Shown: positions 8,130-14,368, counted from the stretch's first letter. The stretch: DNA of 15,288 nt from JAZNOQ01 sp045589215 (GCA_045589215.1 JAZNOQ010000118.1:1-15288), one strand, 5' to 3'. The notes: a model not told the origin generated them from the sequence alone. Made by a program: numbers and translations.

Positions 8130-9095
8130 ATGAATATCGCTGTTTTGGATTACGTAACGCTTGGCGCGGATCTCGACCTCGCACACCTTTCGGCACTCGC
8201 AGAGGCGCGGGGCGGTAAATGTATGGTGTACGAGACGTCGACCGATGCACAGGTCAGAGAGCGCATCCGTGACGCGCACGTGCTCGTGCTGAATAAGATC
8301 CATATTACGGAGGAGCTTCTCACCTACGCGAACGTGCTTCGTCTCGTCTGTATCACCGCGACGGGGTACGATAATATCGATATCGCGGCGTGCAGACGGC
8401 GCGGGATCGCCGTCTGTAACGTGACGGGATATTCGACCGACAGCGTCGCCCAGCTGACCGTAGCGATGACGTTGTCACTTTATAACTGCCTCCCCGCCTA
8501 TCAGGAGGCGGTACGGAGCGGACGCTATACCGCATCGGGCGTTGCAAATCTCCTCACCCCCGTCTTTCACGAAATCGCGGGGAAGACCTGGGGCATCGTC
8601 GGTCTCGGAAATATCGGAAAGCGTGTCTCAAAAATCGCCGAGGCACTCGGATGCCGGGTGATCACGTATTCGCGGACACCGAAGGAGGGCTACGCGAGCG
8701 TTGACCTCGAAACGCTCTGCCGTGAGTCCGATATCATTTCTCTTCATACCCCCCTCACGGATGGAACGAGAGGGCTGATCGGAGAAAGGGAGATCGCATG
8801 GATGAAGAGAGGCGTCGTCCTCATCAACGTTGCACGCGGCGCGGTCACGGATGAGCAGGCAGTTGCCGACGCGGTGAGATCGGGACATATCGCAGCACTC
8901 GGCGCGGACGTTTACTCGAAAGAGCCCCTGCCCGAAAGCCATCCCTATTACGAGCTACGGGATCTCCCGAACGTTTCCCTCACCCCGCATATCGCGTGGA
9001 GCGCGAAGGAAGCACGCGAAAGGTGTCTCAGGGAGGTCGAAATGAATATCGACTCCTTCCTTTCGGGCGGTACGCGTAACCGCGTAGACCTTTGA
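8130..9095 (+). CDS. D-2-hydroxyacid dehydrogenase, NAD-dependent
   Basis: The 321-residue protein is a typical full-length D-isomer-specific 2-hydroxyacid dehydrogenase. It has a split substrate domain (about 1-100 and 290-321) around a Rossmann domain with GLGNIG (158-163). The catalytic triad is present: R236 in NVARGA, E265 in SKEPLP and H287 in TPHIAWS. It would reduce a 2-keto acid with NAD(P)H, or run the reverse oxidation; glycerate/hydroxypyruvate-type substrates are common among close relatives but the exact one cannot be read. The start at 8130 has only a weak GAGAG site (8118-8122). The gene lies 21 nt after the helicase with no promoter seen, so it is probably the last gene of the operon, though a functional link to the helicase set is unclear. 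Confidence 0.88.
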   Translation: MNIAVLDYVTLGADLDLAHLSALAEARGGKCMVYETSTDAQVRERIRDAHVLVLNKIHITEELLTYANVLRLVCITATGYDNIDIAACRRRGIAVCNVTGYSTDSVAQLTVAMTLSLYNCLPAYQEAVRSGRYTASGVANLLTPVFHEIAGKTWGIVGLGNIGKRVSKIAEALGCRVITYSRTPKEGYASVDLETLCRESDIISLHTPLTDGTRGLIGEREIAWMKRGVVLINVARGAVTDEQAVADAVRSGHIAALGADVYSKEPLPESHPYYELRDLPNVSLTPHIAWSAKEARERCLREVEMNIDSFLSGGTRNRVDL

Positions 9096-9111
9096 ACGTG
9101 TAAACGGAAAA

Positions 9112-9144
9112 GGGGCTGATTCACTGAATCAGTGAATCAGCCCC
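9112..9144. terminator. Bidirectional terminator between convergent genes
   Basis: A perfect 14-bp stem (9112-9125 with 9131-9144, beginning GGGGCTGATTCACT) closes a GAATC loop. On the minus strand it is followed directly by TTTTCC, a good terminator for the lipoprotein gene. On the plus strand it is followed by a weaker T-rich tract (CGAACTTGTTTT), serving the dehydrogenase end of the operon. Confidence 0.75.
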
Positions 9145-9159
9145 CGAACTTGTTTTGAC

Positions 9160-9182
9160 GGCTGAGCCTAAATGACTCAGCC
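9160..9182. other. Second hairpin beside the terminator
   Basis: GGCTGAG (9160-9166) and CTCAGCC (9176-9182) form a 7-bp stem with a 9-nt loop. The minus-strand gene would transcribe it before reaching the main terminator at 9112-9144. It may help termination or protect the mRNA 3' end. Confidence 0.4.
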
Positions 9183-9192
9183 TCGTTATTTG

Positions 9193-9912
9193 TCATTCCG
9201 ACTTGACCGCGATGCCAAAGCTCTTTCCGTATTTCGAGAGGTAAGAGCCGTCGGGGCAGATCAGCGTGAGGGATGCGGGACAGCCCTCAAACGCACCGTA
9301 TCCGACCGATACGACCGACTCACTCGCCGTAACAGAGCGAAGCGATGCGCAATTTGCAAACGCGAACCAATCAAGAGCCTCCACGCTGTCGGGGAGAACG
9401 ACCGAAACGACTCCCGTCCCCGAGAAGGCGCTTTCCCCAATCCGCACGACAGGACATCCCTCGATCTCTGCGGGGACGGTCGGATCCTTCTCGCTTCCCA
9501 CGTAAGAAAGGATGGATACAAGTCCGTCCTTTTTTTCGTATGTATAGCTCTCGGCGGGATCCTTTGACGCGGGCGCGTCGGTCTCGGGCTTTGCAGTCGA
9601 AAGAATGAAGTTTTCCGCCCTCAGGGCGCGGATCTCCTCTTGAAGCTCCTCGACGAGCGCGACGTAATAAAGCAGTGTTTCGCGGTCGACGTCCGACGAA
9701 GAGCCGACGGTGTCTGAGGAAAGGGGCGGCTCGCTTTCTGTCGGACGATCTACGGTTGCGTCCGACTCCGTGGTTTCGCCTTGCGGCATTCCCGAGAGCC
9801 TATGCGAGCAGGAGGGAAGAGCGAGGAGGACAGAGAAAAGAAGGATCAGTACGACGGAGAAAACGGGCGGTTGAAGCCTTGTTTCGGTTCTTTTGAATTT
9901 GTTGTCATTCAT
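9193..9912 (-). CDS. LRR_5-domain lipoprotein
   Basis: Counted from the ATG at 9912 the protein has 239 residues. It has a lipoprotein-type signal: basic N-terminus, hydrophobic stretch (about 17-31) and an LPSC lipobox with the modified cysteine at C35. A Ser/Thr/Glu-rich linker follows (about 40-75), then a short predicted coiled coil (about 77-106), then a C-terminal LRR_5/BspA-like part (about 125-239) with SAFSGTGVVSVVLP and FAFANCASLRSV units. It is probably anchored on the outer face of the membrane; its binding partner is unknown. The proline at lipobox position -2 is slightly unusual. The open frame extends upstream to 9993, but 9912 places the basic signal-peptide start correctly and has AAGG 8 nt upstream. 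It converges on the dehydrogenase gene. It shares the LRR_5 repeat type with the gene at 149, but with different anchoring. Confidence 0.78.
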   Translation of the reverse strand: MNDNKFKRTETRLQPPVFSVVLILLFSVLLALPSCSHRLSGMPQGETTESDATVDRPTESEPPLSSDTVGSSSDVDRETLLYYVALVEELQEEIRALRAENFILSTAKPETDAPASKDPAESYTYEKKDGLVSILSYVGSEKDPTVPAEIEGCPVVRIGESAFSGTGVVSVVLPDSVEALDWFAFANCASLRSVTASESVVSVGYGAFEGCPASLTLICPDGSYLSKYGKSFGIAVKSE

Positions 9913-9981
9913 AAAAGTAACCTTGCCTTTCTTTTGGATTTTGATGCGGACACAAAAGAACGTGTGCGTGCCCGTAAGAGA

Positions 9982-9990
9982 ATCATACCA
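9982..9990 (-). promoter_or_regulatory. Possible extended -10 promoter for the lipoprotein gene
   Basis: On the minus strand TGG precedes TATGAT (plus positions 9982-9987, extension 9988-9990). This is an extended -10 element about 70 nt before the ATG at 9912. No clear -35 hexamer is visible, so support is limited. Confidence 0.35.
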
Positions 9991-10069
9991 CAAAAGAATT
10001 TCAGATTTACGCGCATTCTGTCACGGAGAAAAATTTTCACAAAAGTCGGACAGAAATGAAGAGCGGCAC

Positions 10070-10098
10070 TTGACAACCGCACCGCTTTGTGGTATAAT
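10070..10098 (+). promoter_or_regulatory. Strong promoter of the tRNA-Leu gene
   Basis: TTGACA (10070-10075) and TATAAT (10093-10098) are both consensus, with a 17-bp spacer and a TGG extension before the -10. The start point would be near 10105, giving a leader of about 30 nt before the tRNA. This is as expected for a stable RNA gene. Confidence 0.88.
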
Positions 10099-10136
10099 AC
10101 CGATGTTCGTGAAGACTGCGAACGAAAATAAAATAC

Positions 10137-10220
10137 GCCGGTGTGATGGAATTGGTAGACGTGACGGACTCAAAATCCGTTGGTGGCAACATCGTGTGGG
10201 TTCGAGTCCCACCACCGGCA
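10137..10220 (+). tRNA. tRNA-Leu (anticodon CAA)
   Basis: The 84-nt cloverleaf has acceptor arms GCCGGTG (10137-10143) and CACCGGC (10213-10219) with discriminator A10220. The D-loop contains TTGGTAGA as in class II leucine tRNAs. The anticodon stem ACGGA/TCCGT (10164-10168, 10176-10180) closes the loop CTCAAAA, with anticodon CAA at 10171-10173, reading UUG. A long variable arm follows, as expected for tRNA-Leu, then the T-arm with TTCGAGT. CCA is not encoded, so it must be added after transcription. Confidence 0.95.
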
Positions 10221-10257
10221 TAGAAAAAGGAGGGCTCCGCCCTCCTTTTTCTATGCC
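10217..10257 (+). terminator. Terminator directly behind tRNA-Leu
   Basis: A perfect 19-bp stem (10217-10235 with 10239-10257) closes on a TCC loop, with core GGAGGGC/GCCCTCC followed by five T (10246-10250). The outermost four pairs use the last bases of the tRNA itself (GGCA, 10217-10220), so terminator folding and tRNA maturation could compete. Confidence 0.85.
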
Positions 10258-10443
10258 GAGCCCAAGTGGGACTCGAAGGGGAGGTCGGCGAGCGCGCCCG
10301 GTGGGCGAAGAAGCGAAGCCGAGCGAGTGACAAAACAAGGAGTATCGCAAGCACGAGCGCCGCGAGACGACTATGTTTTGGAGGTGACGTGCCGCGTCGC
10401 CGCTCCGCAGGTTGGCAAAGCCAAGCTGCGCGTCCCACCACCC

Positions 10444-10467
10444 AAGGAGGGCACCGCCCTCCTTTTT
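10444..10467 (+). terminator. Second copy of the terminator hairpin
   Basis: AAGGAGGGC (10444-10452) and GCCCTCCTT (10456-10464) pair around ACC, followed by a T-run to 10467. It is nearly identical to the core of the tRNA terminator 226 bp upstream and would block read-through into the YbjN-like gene. Confidence 0.75.
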
Positions 10468-10497
10468 ATATGCCGAGCCCTATTTTCTTTTGTGCAG

Positions 10498-10526
10498 TTG
10501 ACTTTCCGCATTCGGTGTGTTATAAT
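10498..10526 (+). promoter_or_regulatory. Promoter of the YbjN-like gene
   Basis: TTGACT (10498-10503) and TATAAT (10521-10526) are separated by a 17-bp spacer. The gene starts at 10558 behind GGAGGA (10545-10550). Confidence 0.85.
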
Positions 10527-10557
10527 AGCCTTACCGAAAAGAGCGGAGGAACCGTGT

Positions 10558-10968
10558 ATGGCAAGCTATAAGCAGATGTGTATGGAATATATGCGCAGGG
10601 AAAAGATCCGATACGAGGATGTCAGAGAGTTCGTTCTGAAGATCACGTACACGGGTGGAAACTTCAGTACGATCCCGATCTATATTTATTTTGACGAGGA
10701 CGGAGATACGAATATTGCTGTCAAGAGCTGGAACGTCGCAAATTTTGCGGGAGAGAGAGATGCCGCAGTGCAGCTGTGCAATGAGCTTAACGAGAAATAC
10801 CGATGGGTAAAATTCTACGTCGATGAGGACGCGGACGTGGTCGCGGAGCTTGACGCGGTGATCCCCGAGCAGAACTGCGGGCCTGCTTGCATGAGCTTTG
10901 TGCGCCGCGTCACCTCGGTCATCGACGATGCCTATCCGTTTTTTATGCGTGAGCTTTGGGGATCGTGA
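10558..10968 (+). CDS. YbjN-like domain protein
   Basis: The 136-residue protein has the alternating helix-strand pattern of YbjN (PF10722-type, a fold related to type III secretion chaperones). Strands near 35-60 (TIPIYIYFDEDGD, then TNIAVKSWNVANF), the AVQLCNELNEKYRWVKFYVDEDADVVAEL stretch (70-98, split here across helix and strand) and a C-terminal helix with FVRRVTSVIDDAYPFFM support this. YbjN proteins are thought to act as small regulatory or chaperone-like factors; no partner can be named here. It has its own promoter and terminator, so it is monocistronic. A longer open frame starts at 10180 inside the tRNA, but the ATG at 10558 is clear because GGAGGA sits 7 nt upstream and the promoter lies between. 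Confidence 0.7.
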   Translation: MASYKQMCMEYMRREKIRYEDVREFVLKITYTGGNFSTIPIYIYFDEDGDTNIAVKSWNVANFAGERDAAVQLCNELNEKYRWVKFYVDEDADVVAELDAVIPEQNCGPACMSFVRRVTSVIDDAYPFFMRELWGS

Positions 10969-11018
10969 GAAAACGCATATGTTATCTTTTTGATAAATGA
11001 TCTTATACGGTTTGAATA

Positions 11019-11067
11019 AAGCCGATCTTATTTCTACTTTATTTGTGGTTATAAGGTCGGCTTTTTT
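11019..11067 (+). terminator. Intrinsic terminator of the YbjN-like gene
   Basis: A 13-bp stem (11019-11031 with 11051-11063, including GCCGATCTTAT) with one G-T wobble closes a 19-nt loop and is followed by a T-run to 11067. Confidence 0.85.
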
Positions 11068-11094
11068 GTTATCTGCACGGATGATTTCAATTTT

Positions 11095-11103
11095 TGGTAA
11101 AAT
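11095..11103 (+). promoter_or_regulatory. Possible extended -10 promoter of the recombinase gene
   Basis: TGG followed by TAAAAT (11098-11103) makes an extended -10 element 37 nt before the start codon. No recognisable -35 hexamer sits at the right distance. This would suit low expression of a recombinase. Confidence 0.35.
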
Positions 11104-11139
11104 AATAGTACCGAAGATCTGAAAAAAGGAGCGCATTCT

Positions 11140-11982
11140 ATGAAAACACGAATCATAACGGCAACGGAATTACAGAATTTTATGGCATATTTGAGAGAGG
11201 AGGAGCGAAGCGACCACACGATCGAAAAATACCTGCACGACGTGCGGTGCTTTCTCGCATTTGTCAATGGAGAAGAGATCAACAAAGAGCGCATTCTGGA
11301 ATATAAGGCGAGGCTGCTCGAACGCTACGCCGTATCAAGCGCGAATTCCATGCTCGCGGCACTGAACGCCTTCCTGCGCTTCTGCGGATGGCAGGAGCTT
11401 TGCGTAAAACGCTTCAAAATGCAAAGGGAAGCGTATTGCTCTGAGGAGAAGGAACTGACACGTGACGAATATATCCGTCTCCTCGACGCGGCGGCACGGC
11501 GAAACAATAAACGCCTGAACCTCATCATTCAAACGATCTGCGGCACGGGGATCCGCGTGAGCGAGCTTGAATATGTCACGGTCGAGGCACTCGAAAAGGG
11601 TGAGGCGACCGTATCCTGCAAGGGGAAAACGCGCCGTGTCTTCATCGTATCCTCTTTAAGAAAAAAGCTCCTCCGATACGTGAAGGAGCAAGGAATCCGA
11701 TCGGGGGCTGTGTTCGTCACGCGGGGAGGGAAGCCCGTCAGCCGTCACAATATCTGGAAAGAAATGAAAGCACTGTGTAAGGATGCGAACGTATCCCCGA
11801 GCAAGGTCTTTCCGCATAACCTGCGCCACCTCTTCGCACGCACCTTCTACGGGATCGAAAAGGACATCGCAAAGCTCGCAGATATCCTCGGGCACACAAG
11901 CGTCGACACAACGCGCATCTATATCGTCACAACGGGCGAGGAGCATAGGCGCAAAATGGAGCATATGCGGCTCATTTTATAA
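11140..11982 (+). CDS. Tyrosine recombinase (XerC/XerD-type, probable DNA invertase)
   Basis: The 280-residue protein has an N-terminal SAM-like core-binding domain (about 8-85) and a complete catalytic domain. All six catalytic residues are present: R139 (TGIRVSEL), K163 (KGKTRR), H226-x-x-R229 (PHNLRH), H252 (LGHTS) and nucleophile Y261 (RIYIV). It would cut and rejoin DNA at short dyad sites through a covalent phosphotyrosine. The start has GGAG 8 nt upstream (11128-11131). Forty bases after its stop lies the first of two perfect 22-bp inverted repeats around a promoter, so its likely job is inversion of 12023-12279, like the tyrosine invertases of fimbrial and CwpV-type switches. It could instead be a housekeeping Xer protein or an orphan integrase, but the position next to the inverted sites argues otherwise. 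Confidence 0.88.
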   Translation: MKTRIITATELQNFMAYLREEERSDHTIEKYLHDVRCFLAFVNGEEINKERILEYKARLLERYAVSSANSMLAALNAFLRFCGWQELCVKRFKMQREAYCSEEKELTRDEYIRLLDAAARRNNKRLNLIIQTICGTGIRVSELEYVTVEALEKGEATVSCKGKTRRVFIVSSLRKKLLRYVKEQGIRSGAVFVTRGGKPVSRHNIWKEMKALCKDANVSPSKVFPHNLRHLFARTFYGIEKDIAKLADILGHTSVDTTRIYIVTTGEEHRRKMEHMRLIL

Positions 11983-12015
11983 AAAGAAAAGATCCCGATG
12001 CAAGGCACCGAGACC
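11981..12015 (-). terminator. Minus-strand terminator facing the invertible promoter
   Basis: Read on the minus strand, GGTCTCGGTGC (12015-12005) pairs with GCATCGGGATC (12001-11991) around CTT, with 11 pairs of which three are G-U wobbles, followed by TTTTCTTTTT (11990-11981). On the plus strand the wobbles become A-C mismatches, so the hairpin is selected for minus-strand RNA. It would stop transcripts from the promoter at 12079-12107 before they run antisense into the recombinase gene. Confidence 0.7.
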
Positions 12016-12022
12016 GAACGTA

Positions 12023-12044
12023 ACATAACGAGAGTTATGTGATA
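12023..12044 (+). repeat. Left inverted repeat of the invertible switch
   Basis: The site is ACATAAC GAGA GTTATGT followed by GATA, 22 bp, repeated perfectly in inverse orientation at 12258-12279. Each site is itself a 7-bp dyad around a 4-base asymmetric centre (or 6-bp half-sites around CGAGAG), as expected for tyrosine recombinase half-sites flanking a crossover region. The asymmetric centre permits inversion and not deletion between the two copies. Confidence 0.85.
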
Positions 12045-12078
12045 TCAGCTTTGAAAAAATTTTACCGATACCAAGTAC

Positions 12079-12107
12079 AGTTTACCATAATATTCCTAAA
12101 AAATCAA
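12079..12107 (-). promoter_or_regulatory. Promoter inside the invertible segment
   Basis: On the minus strand TTGATT (12107-12102) is followed after exactly 17 bp by TAAACT (12084-12079), with TGG directly before it as an extended -10. The start point would be near 12072. In this orientation it reads toward the recombinase; after inversion it would drive the secreted protein gene. Confidence 0.75.
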
Positions 12108-12153
12108 CCCCTTTTCTAAAAAAAGTTGCTCCCTGCATAAAAAATCATATAAC

Positions 12154-12217
12154 AAAAGAGCCTTTTGCTTCATTTTTTCTTACACGAGACAAAAGGCTTT
12201 TGATCGCGCTCTTTTTT
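12154..12217. terminator. Two-way terminator inside the invertible segment
   Basis: AGCCTTTTG (12159-12167) pairs with CAAAAGGCT (12190-12198), followed by TTTTG. An overlapping alternative pairs AAAAGAGC (12154-12161) with GCTCTTTT (12208-12215), followed by more T. The minus strand also ends in a T-rich tract. It lies behind the promoter in both orientations and would stop recombinase read-through from turning on the surface gene. Confidence 0.6.
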
Positions 12218-12257
12218 ACGCGTTTCTATGTATAGCTTCGACGAGAACTCAGTACTT

Positions 12258-12279
12258 TATCACATAACTCTCGTTATGT
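12258..12279 (-). repeat. Right inverted repeat of the invertible switch
   Basis: TATC followed by ACATAAC TCTC GTTATGT is the exact reverse complement of 12023-12044. It ends 8 nt before the ribosome binding site AAGGAGGT (12288-12295), so it stays in the 5' leader of the surface gene mRNA when the switch is ON. Confidence 0.85.
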
Positions 12280-12304
12280 AGTTTTTTAAGGAGGTCATTC
12301 AAAA

Positions 12305-14356
12305 ATGACAAAAAGCAAAAGCACGAAGTCTGCGCTCTTTACAAGTGTTCTCGCGCTGTTCCTCTGCTTCTCGATGCTGCTCGGAACGACATATGCGTGG
12401 TTTACCGACAGTGTTACCAGCGGCTCGAATATTATTCAGTCCGGTACGCTCGACGTTGATCTTGTTGATGCAGCGGGCAACTCTATGGAAGGTCAGATCA
12501 TTGAGTTTGTTACGGCAGACAATCGCGCACAGAACGAGATCCTTTGGGAGCCCGGCTGTACGTATGCGACTGAACCTGTTTACGTTGTAAACAAGGGAAA
12601 CCTCGCTCTCAAGTATGAGATTATTGTCAACGGTATTGCAGGCAACGCCAAGCTTCTCGAAGCGATCGAATGGACAGTTACCGTTGGAGCTACAGAGACC
12701 GCACTTGCGGATCTGAAGGGCACTCTTGCAGCAGGCATAAAGAGTGAGGCGATCGTTCTTACCGGTCACATGAAGGAAGATGCAGGAAATGAGTATCAGG
12801 GACTCACCGCTGAGGGTATCTCGATTTCTGTAATCGCTACTCAGAACACGGTTGAGTCTGATAGCATCGATGATCAGTACGATGCTGAGGCTGAATACGC
12901 TGCACAGACTATGCTCAAGAACGTTGCTGCTGTTGCGGCAGGGGAGAGCGCAACCGTTAAGCTTGAAAGCGACGGCTACGTTGTTATTGATAACACTACC
13001 CCCATTGGCGCAAAGGTCGCAGGCGACGTAACGCTTGATCTGAACGGCAAGACCTTGTTCGTTCAGGCAGAAGATGTAGCTGCACATCAGTCTTTGTTCC
13101 ACATTACCAAAACCGGTAAGTTGACCGTAACCGGAAACGGTACCATCAACATGGTATCCGGCAAGAATCCCGATCACGTAACTGCTATCTTCAATAACGA
13201 CGGCGGTACGCTCAACATCAAGAACGGTACCTACAAGATGGACGTTAAGACCTATGCACAGGGTTCTCTTATCCCCACCATCGTAGATACCAATTCCAAC
13301 GTAGGTCCTGCTACTACGATTATTGACGGCGGTGAATTTTATCACACCCGCAATATGTTCCGTAACTTTGCACAGCCCTACAACGTAGCTACTCTTATCA
13401 TCAACGGCGGCACCTTCAACGGTAAGGCCGATGACTGGGCAGCTATTTGGAACCAGAAGACCAGCGCAGCCTCTGCTGACGGTCAGGGTATTGTTGAAGT
13501 GAACGGCGGTACCTTCAACTACGTTGAGATCAACAACGAGTTCAACACCGGCGTAACTATTGCAGACAGCGTAAAAATGCCTACGTCTGTTTCCAGCGAT
13601 GATGAACTGACAGATGCGATCGCAAGTGGTGAGGAGAATATCGTTCTTGCTGCTGACACCAAGGTGACCATTCCCAGCGGTGCGGCAAACTCCAAAGATG
13701 TTACCATTTCCGGCGATAAGAGCAGCACCGTTGTTCTTGTAAACACCAATCCCGGCTATGAAGGCAAGCTTTCCTATCAGGACAATGCAAACCTGACCTT
13801 CAAAGGTATCACCTTTGATGCAAACCAGATCACTGGTATTTGTGCCCGCGGCGGTAACGTTGTTTTTGAAGACTGCTTTATTACCGGCGAATTGGAGCAG
13901 ACAATTGCTTCTTCGTTCAAGTTTATTGGATGCACCTTCGACGTTGGCGTTACTCAGGTAGGCTACGGCTGCAGCGACGTTGTTTTCGAGAAATGTACCT
14001 TTGAGACCGATGGTTACGGAATCAAGATCTACATTGATAACCGCAGTGCTTCTCTCGACCTGACTGTGAAGGAATGCTCTTTCAAGAATACCGGCAGCGC
14101 AGCAAGATCTGCGATCCTCTTGGATCATATTGTTGACGGTATCAGTTACAACATCACAGTTGATGGATGCACCTTCGAAGGATATACTGCAACTCCTACT
14201 CCCACCTACAACAAGTGGGCAGAGAGAATGATCGTAACCGACAGCTTTGTTAAGACGGCTGACGGTCAGTATATATTCTCTTATCAGACAGGTGCAGAAG
14301 GCGGCAGCTATCACAAACTTCTTACTTCTGACAAACTAGTTGTAACTGTAAAATAA
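12305..14356 (+). CDS. SipW/TasA-type secreted protein with parallel beta-helix repeats
   Basis: The 683-residue protein begins with a basic N-terminus, a hydrophobic core (about 10-29) and TTYAWFTDSVTSGSN (28-42) then GTLDVDL, the hallmark of SipW-dependent TasA/CalY-type exported proteins; cleavage is expected near A31. Residues to about 185 look TasA/CalY-like, including the PGCTYATEPVYVVNKGNLALKY block. The rest looks like right-handed beta-helix: NGGTF or DGGEF units (341-404) and a ladder of C-x-F turns (FEDCF, IGCTF, FEKCTF, KECSF, DGCTF; 521-624). No LPxTG or membrane anchor is present, so it is likely secreted or assembled into a surface fibre. SipW itself is not in this window. The ribosome site AAGGAGGT (12288-12295) is near-perfect, yet no fixed promoter lies upstream: expression depends on the invertible segment. 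Codon use is richer in GTT, GCT and GTA than in neighbours, as in highly expressed genes. Confidence 0.8.
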   Translation: MTKSKSTKSALFTSVLALFLCFSMLLGTTYAWFTDSVTSGSNIIQSGTLDVDLVDAAGNSMEGQIIEFVTADNRAQNEILWEPGCTYATEPVYVVNKGNLALKYEIIVNGIAGNAKLLEAIEWTVTVGATETALADLKGTLAAGIKSEAIVLTGHMKEDAGNEYQGLTAEGISISVIATQNTVESDSIDDQYDAEAEYAAQTMLKNVAAVAAGESATVKLESDGYVVIDNTTPIGAKVAGDVTLDLNGKTLFVQAEDVAAHQSLFHITKTGKLTVTGNGTINMVSGKNPDHVTAIFNNDGGTLNIKNGTYKMDVKTYAQGSLIPTIVDTNSNVGPATTIIDGGEFYHTRNMFRNFAQPYNVATLIINGGTFNGKADDWAAIWNQKTSAASADGQGIVEVNGGTFNYVEINNEFNTGVTIADSVKMPTSVSSDDELTDAIASGEENIVLAADTKVTIPSGAANSKDVTISGDKSSTVVLVNTNPGYEGKLSYQDNANLTFKGITFDANQITGICARGGNVVFEDCFITGELEQTIASSFKFIGCTFDVGVTQVGYGCSDVVFEKCTFETDGYGIKIYIDNRSASLDLTVKECSFKNTGSAARSAILLDHIVDGISYNITVDGCTFEGYTATPTPTYNKWAERMIVTDSFVKTADGQYIFSYQTGAEGGSYHKLLTSDKLVVTVK

Positions 14357-14368
14357 ATCTATCAAAGT

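Larger units (their letters stand above)
10206..10480. repeat. Direct repeat of tRNA 3' end plus terminator, with hairpin-rich spacer
   Basis: The block GTCCCACCACC + AAGGAGGGC-hairpin-TTTTT + TATGCCGAGCCC occurs at 10206-10263 and again at 10432-10480, the second copy lacking about 9 bases. The roughly 168-bp GC-rich spacer (10264-10431) contains hairpins: CGCCC/GGGCG (10295-10307), CAAAACA/TGTTTTG (10331-10380) and TTGGC/GCCAA (10412-10424). The spacer starts with an inverted partial copy of the tRNA T-arm (GTGGGACTCGAA). Long open frames cross this stretch but match no protein I know and run through the tRNA; I treat the region as non-coding. Confidence 0.6.
12023..12279. other. Invertible promoter segment (phase switch), OFF orientation
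   Basis: The 257-bp segment between a tyrosine recombinase gene and a secreted protein gene is bounded by perfect 22-bp inverted repeats. It is AT-rich and holds one good promoter, now reading leftward, and a two-way terminator. No usable rightward promoter is seen between the terminator and the downstream gene. Under inversion each position x maps to 24302 minus x, which moves the -10 box to 12218-12223 reading rightward, about 75 nt from start point to the ATG at 12305. It contains no protein-coding gene. Confidence 0.82.

Noticed and set aside
2581..9095. Complete BREX system
   Set aside because: Only BrxD-like and BrxHI-like parts are present; no PglX-type methylase, PglZ phosphatase or PglW kinase is encoded in the window.
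10180..10557. Upstream extension of the YbjN-like open frame into the tRNA
   Set aside because: It runs through the tRNA, two terminators and a promoter. The true start at 10558 has a ribosome site and its own promoter just upstream.
12126..12153. Weak rightward promoter (TTGCTC, 16 bp, TATAAC) inside the invertible segment
   Set aside because: The -35 is poor and any transcript would start inside the terminator hairpin, so it should not reach the surface gene.
12299..14314. 671-codon open frame on the minus strand across the whole beta-helix gene
   Set aside because: It is a shadow of a real gene with skewed codon use. The plus-strand protein has a clear signal sequence, ribosome site and repeats; the antisense frame has no recognisable domain.
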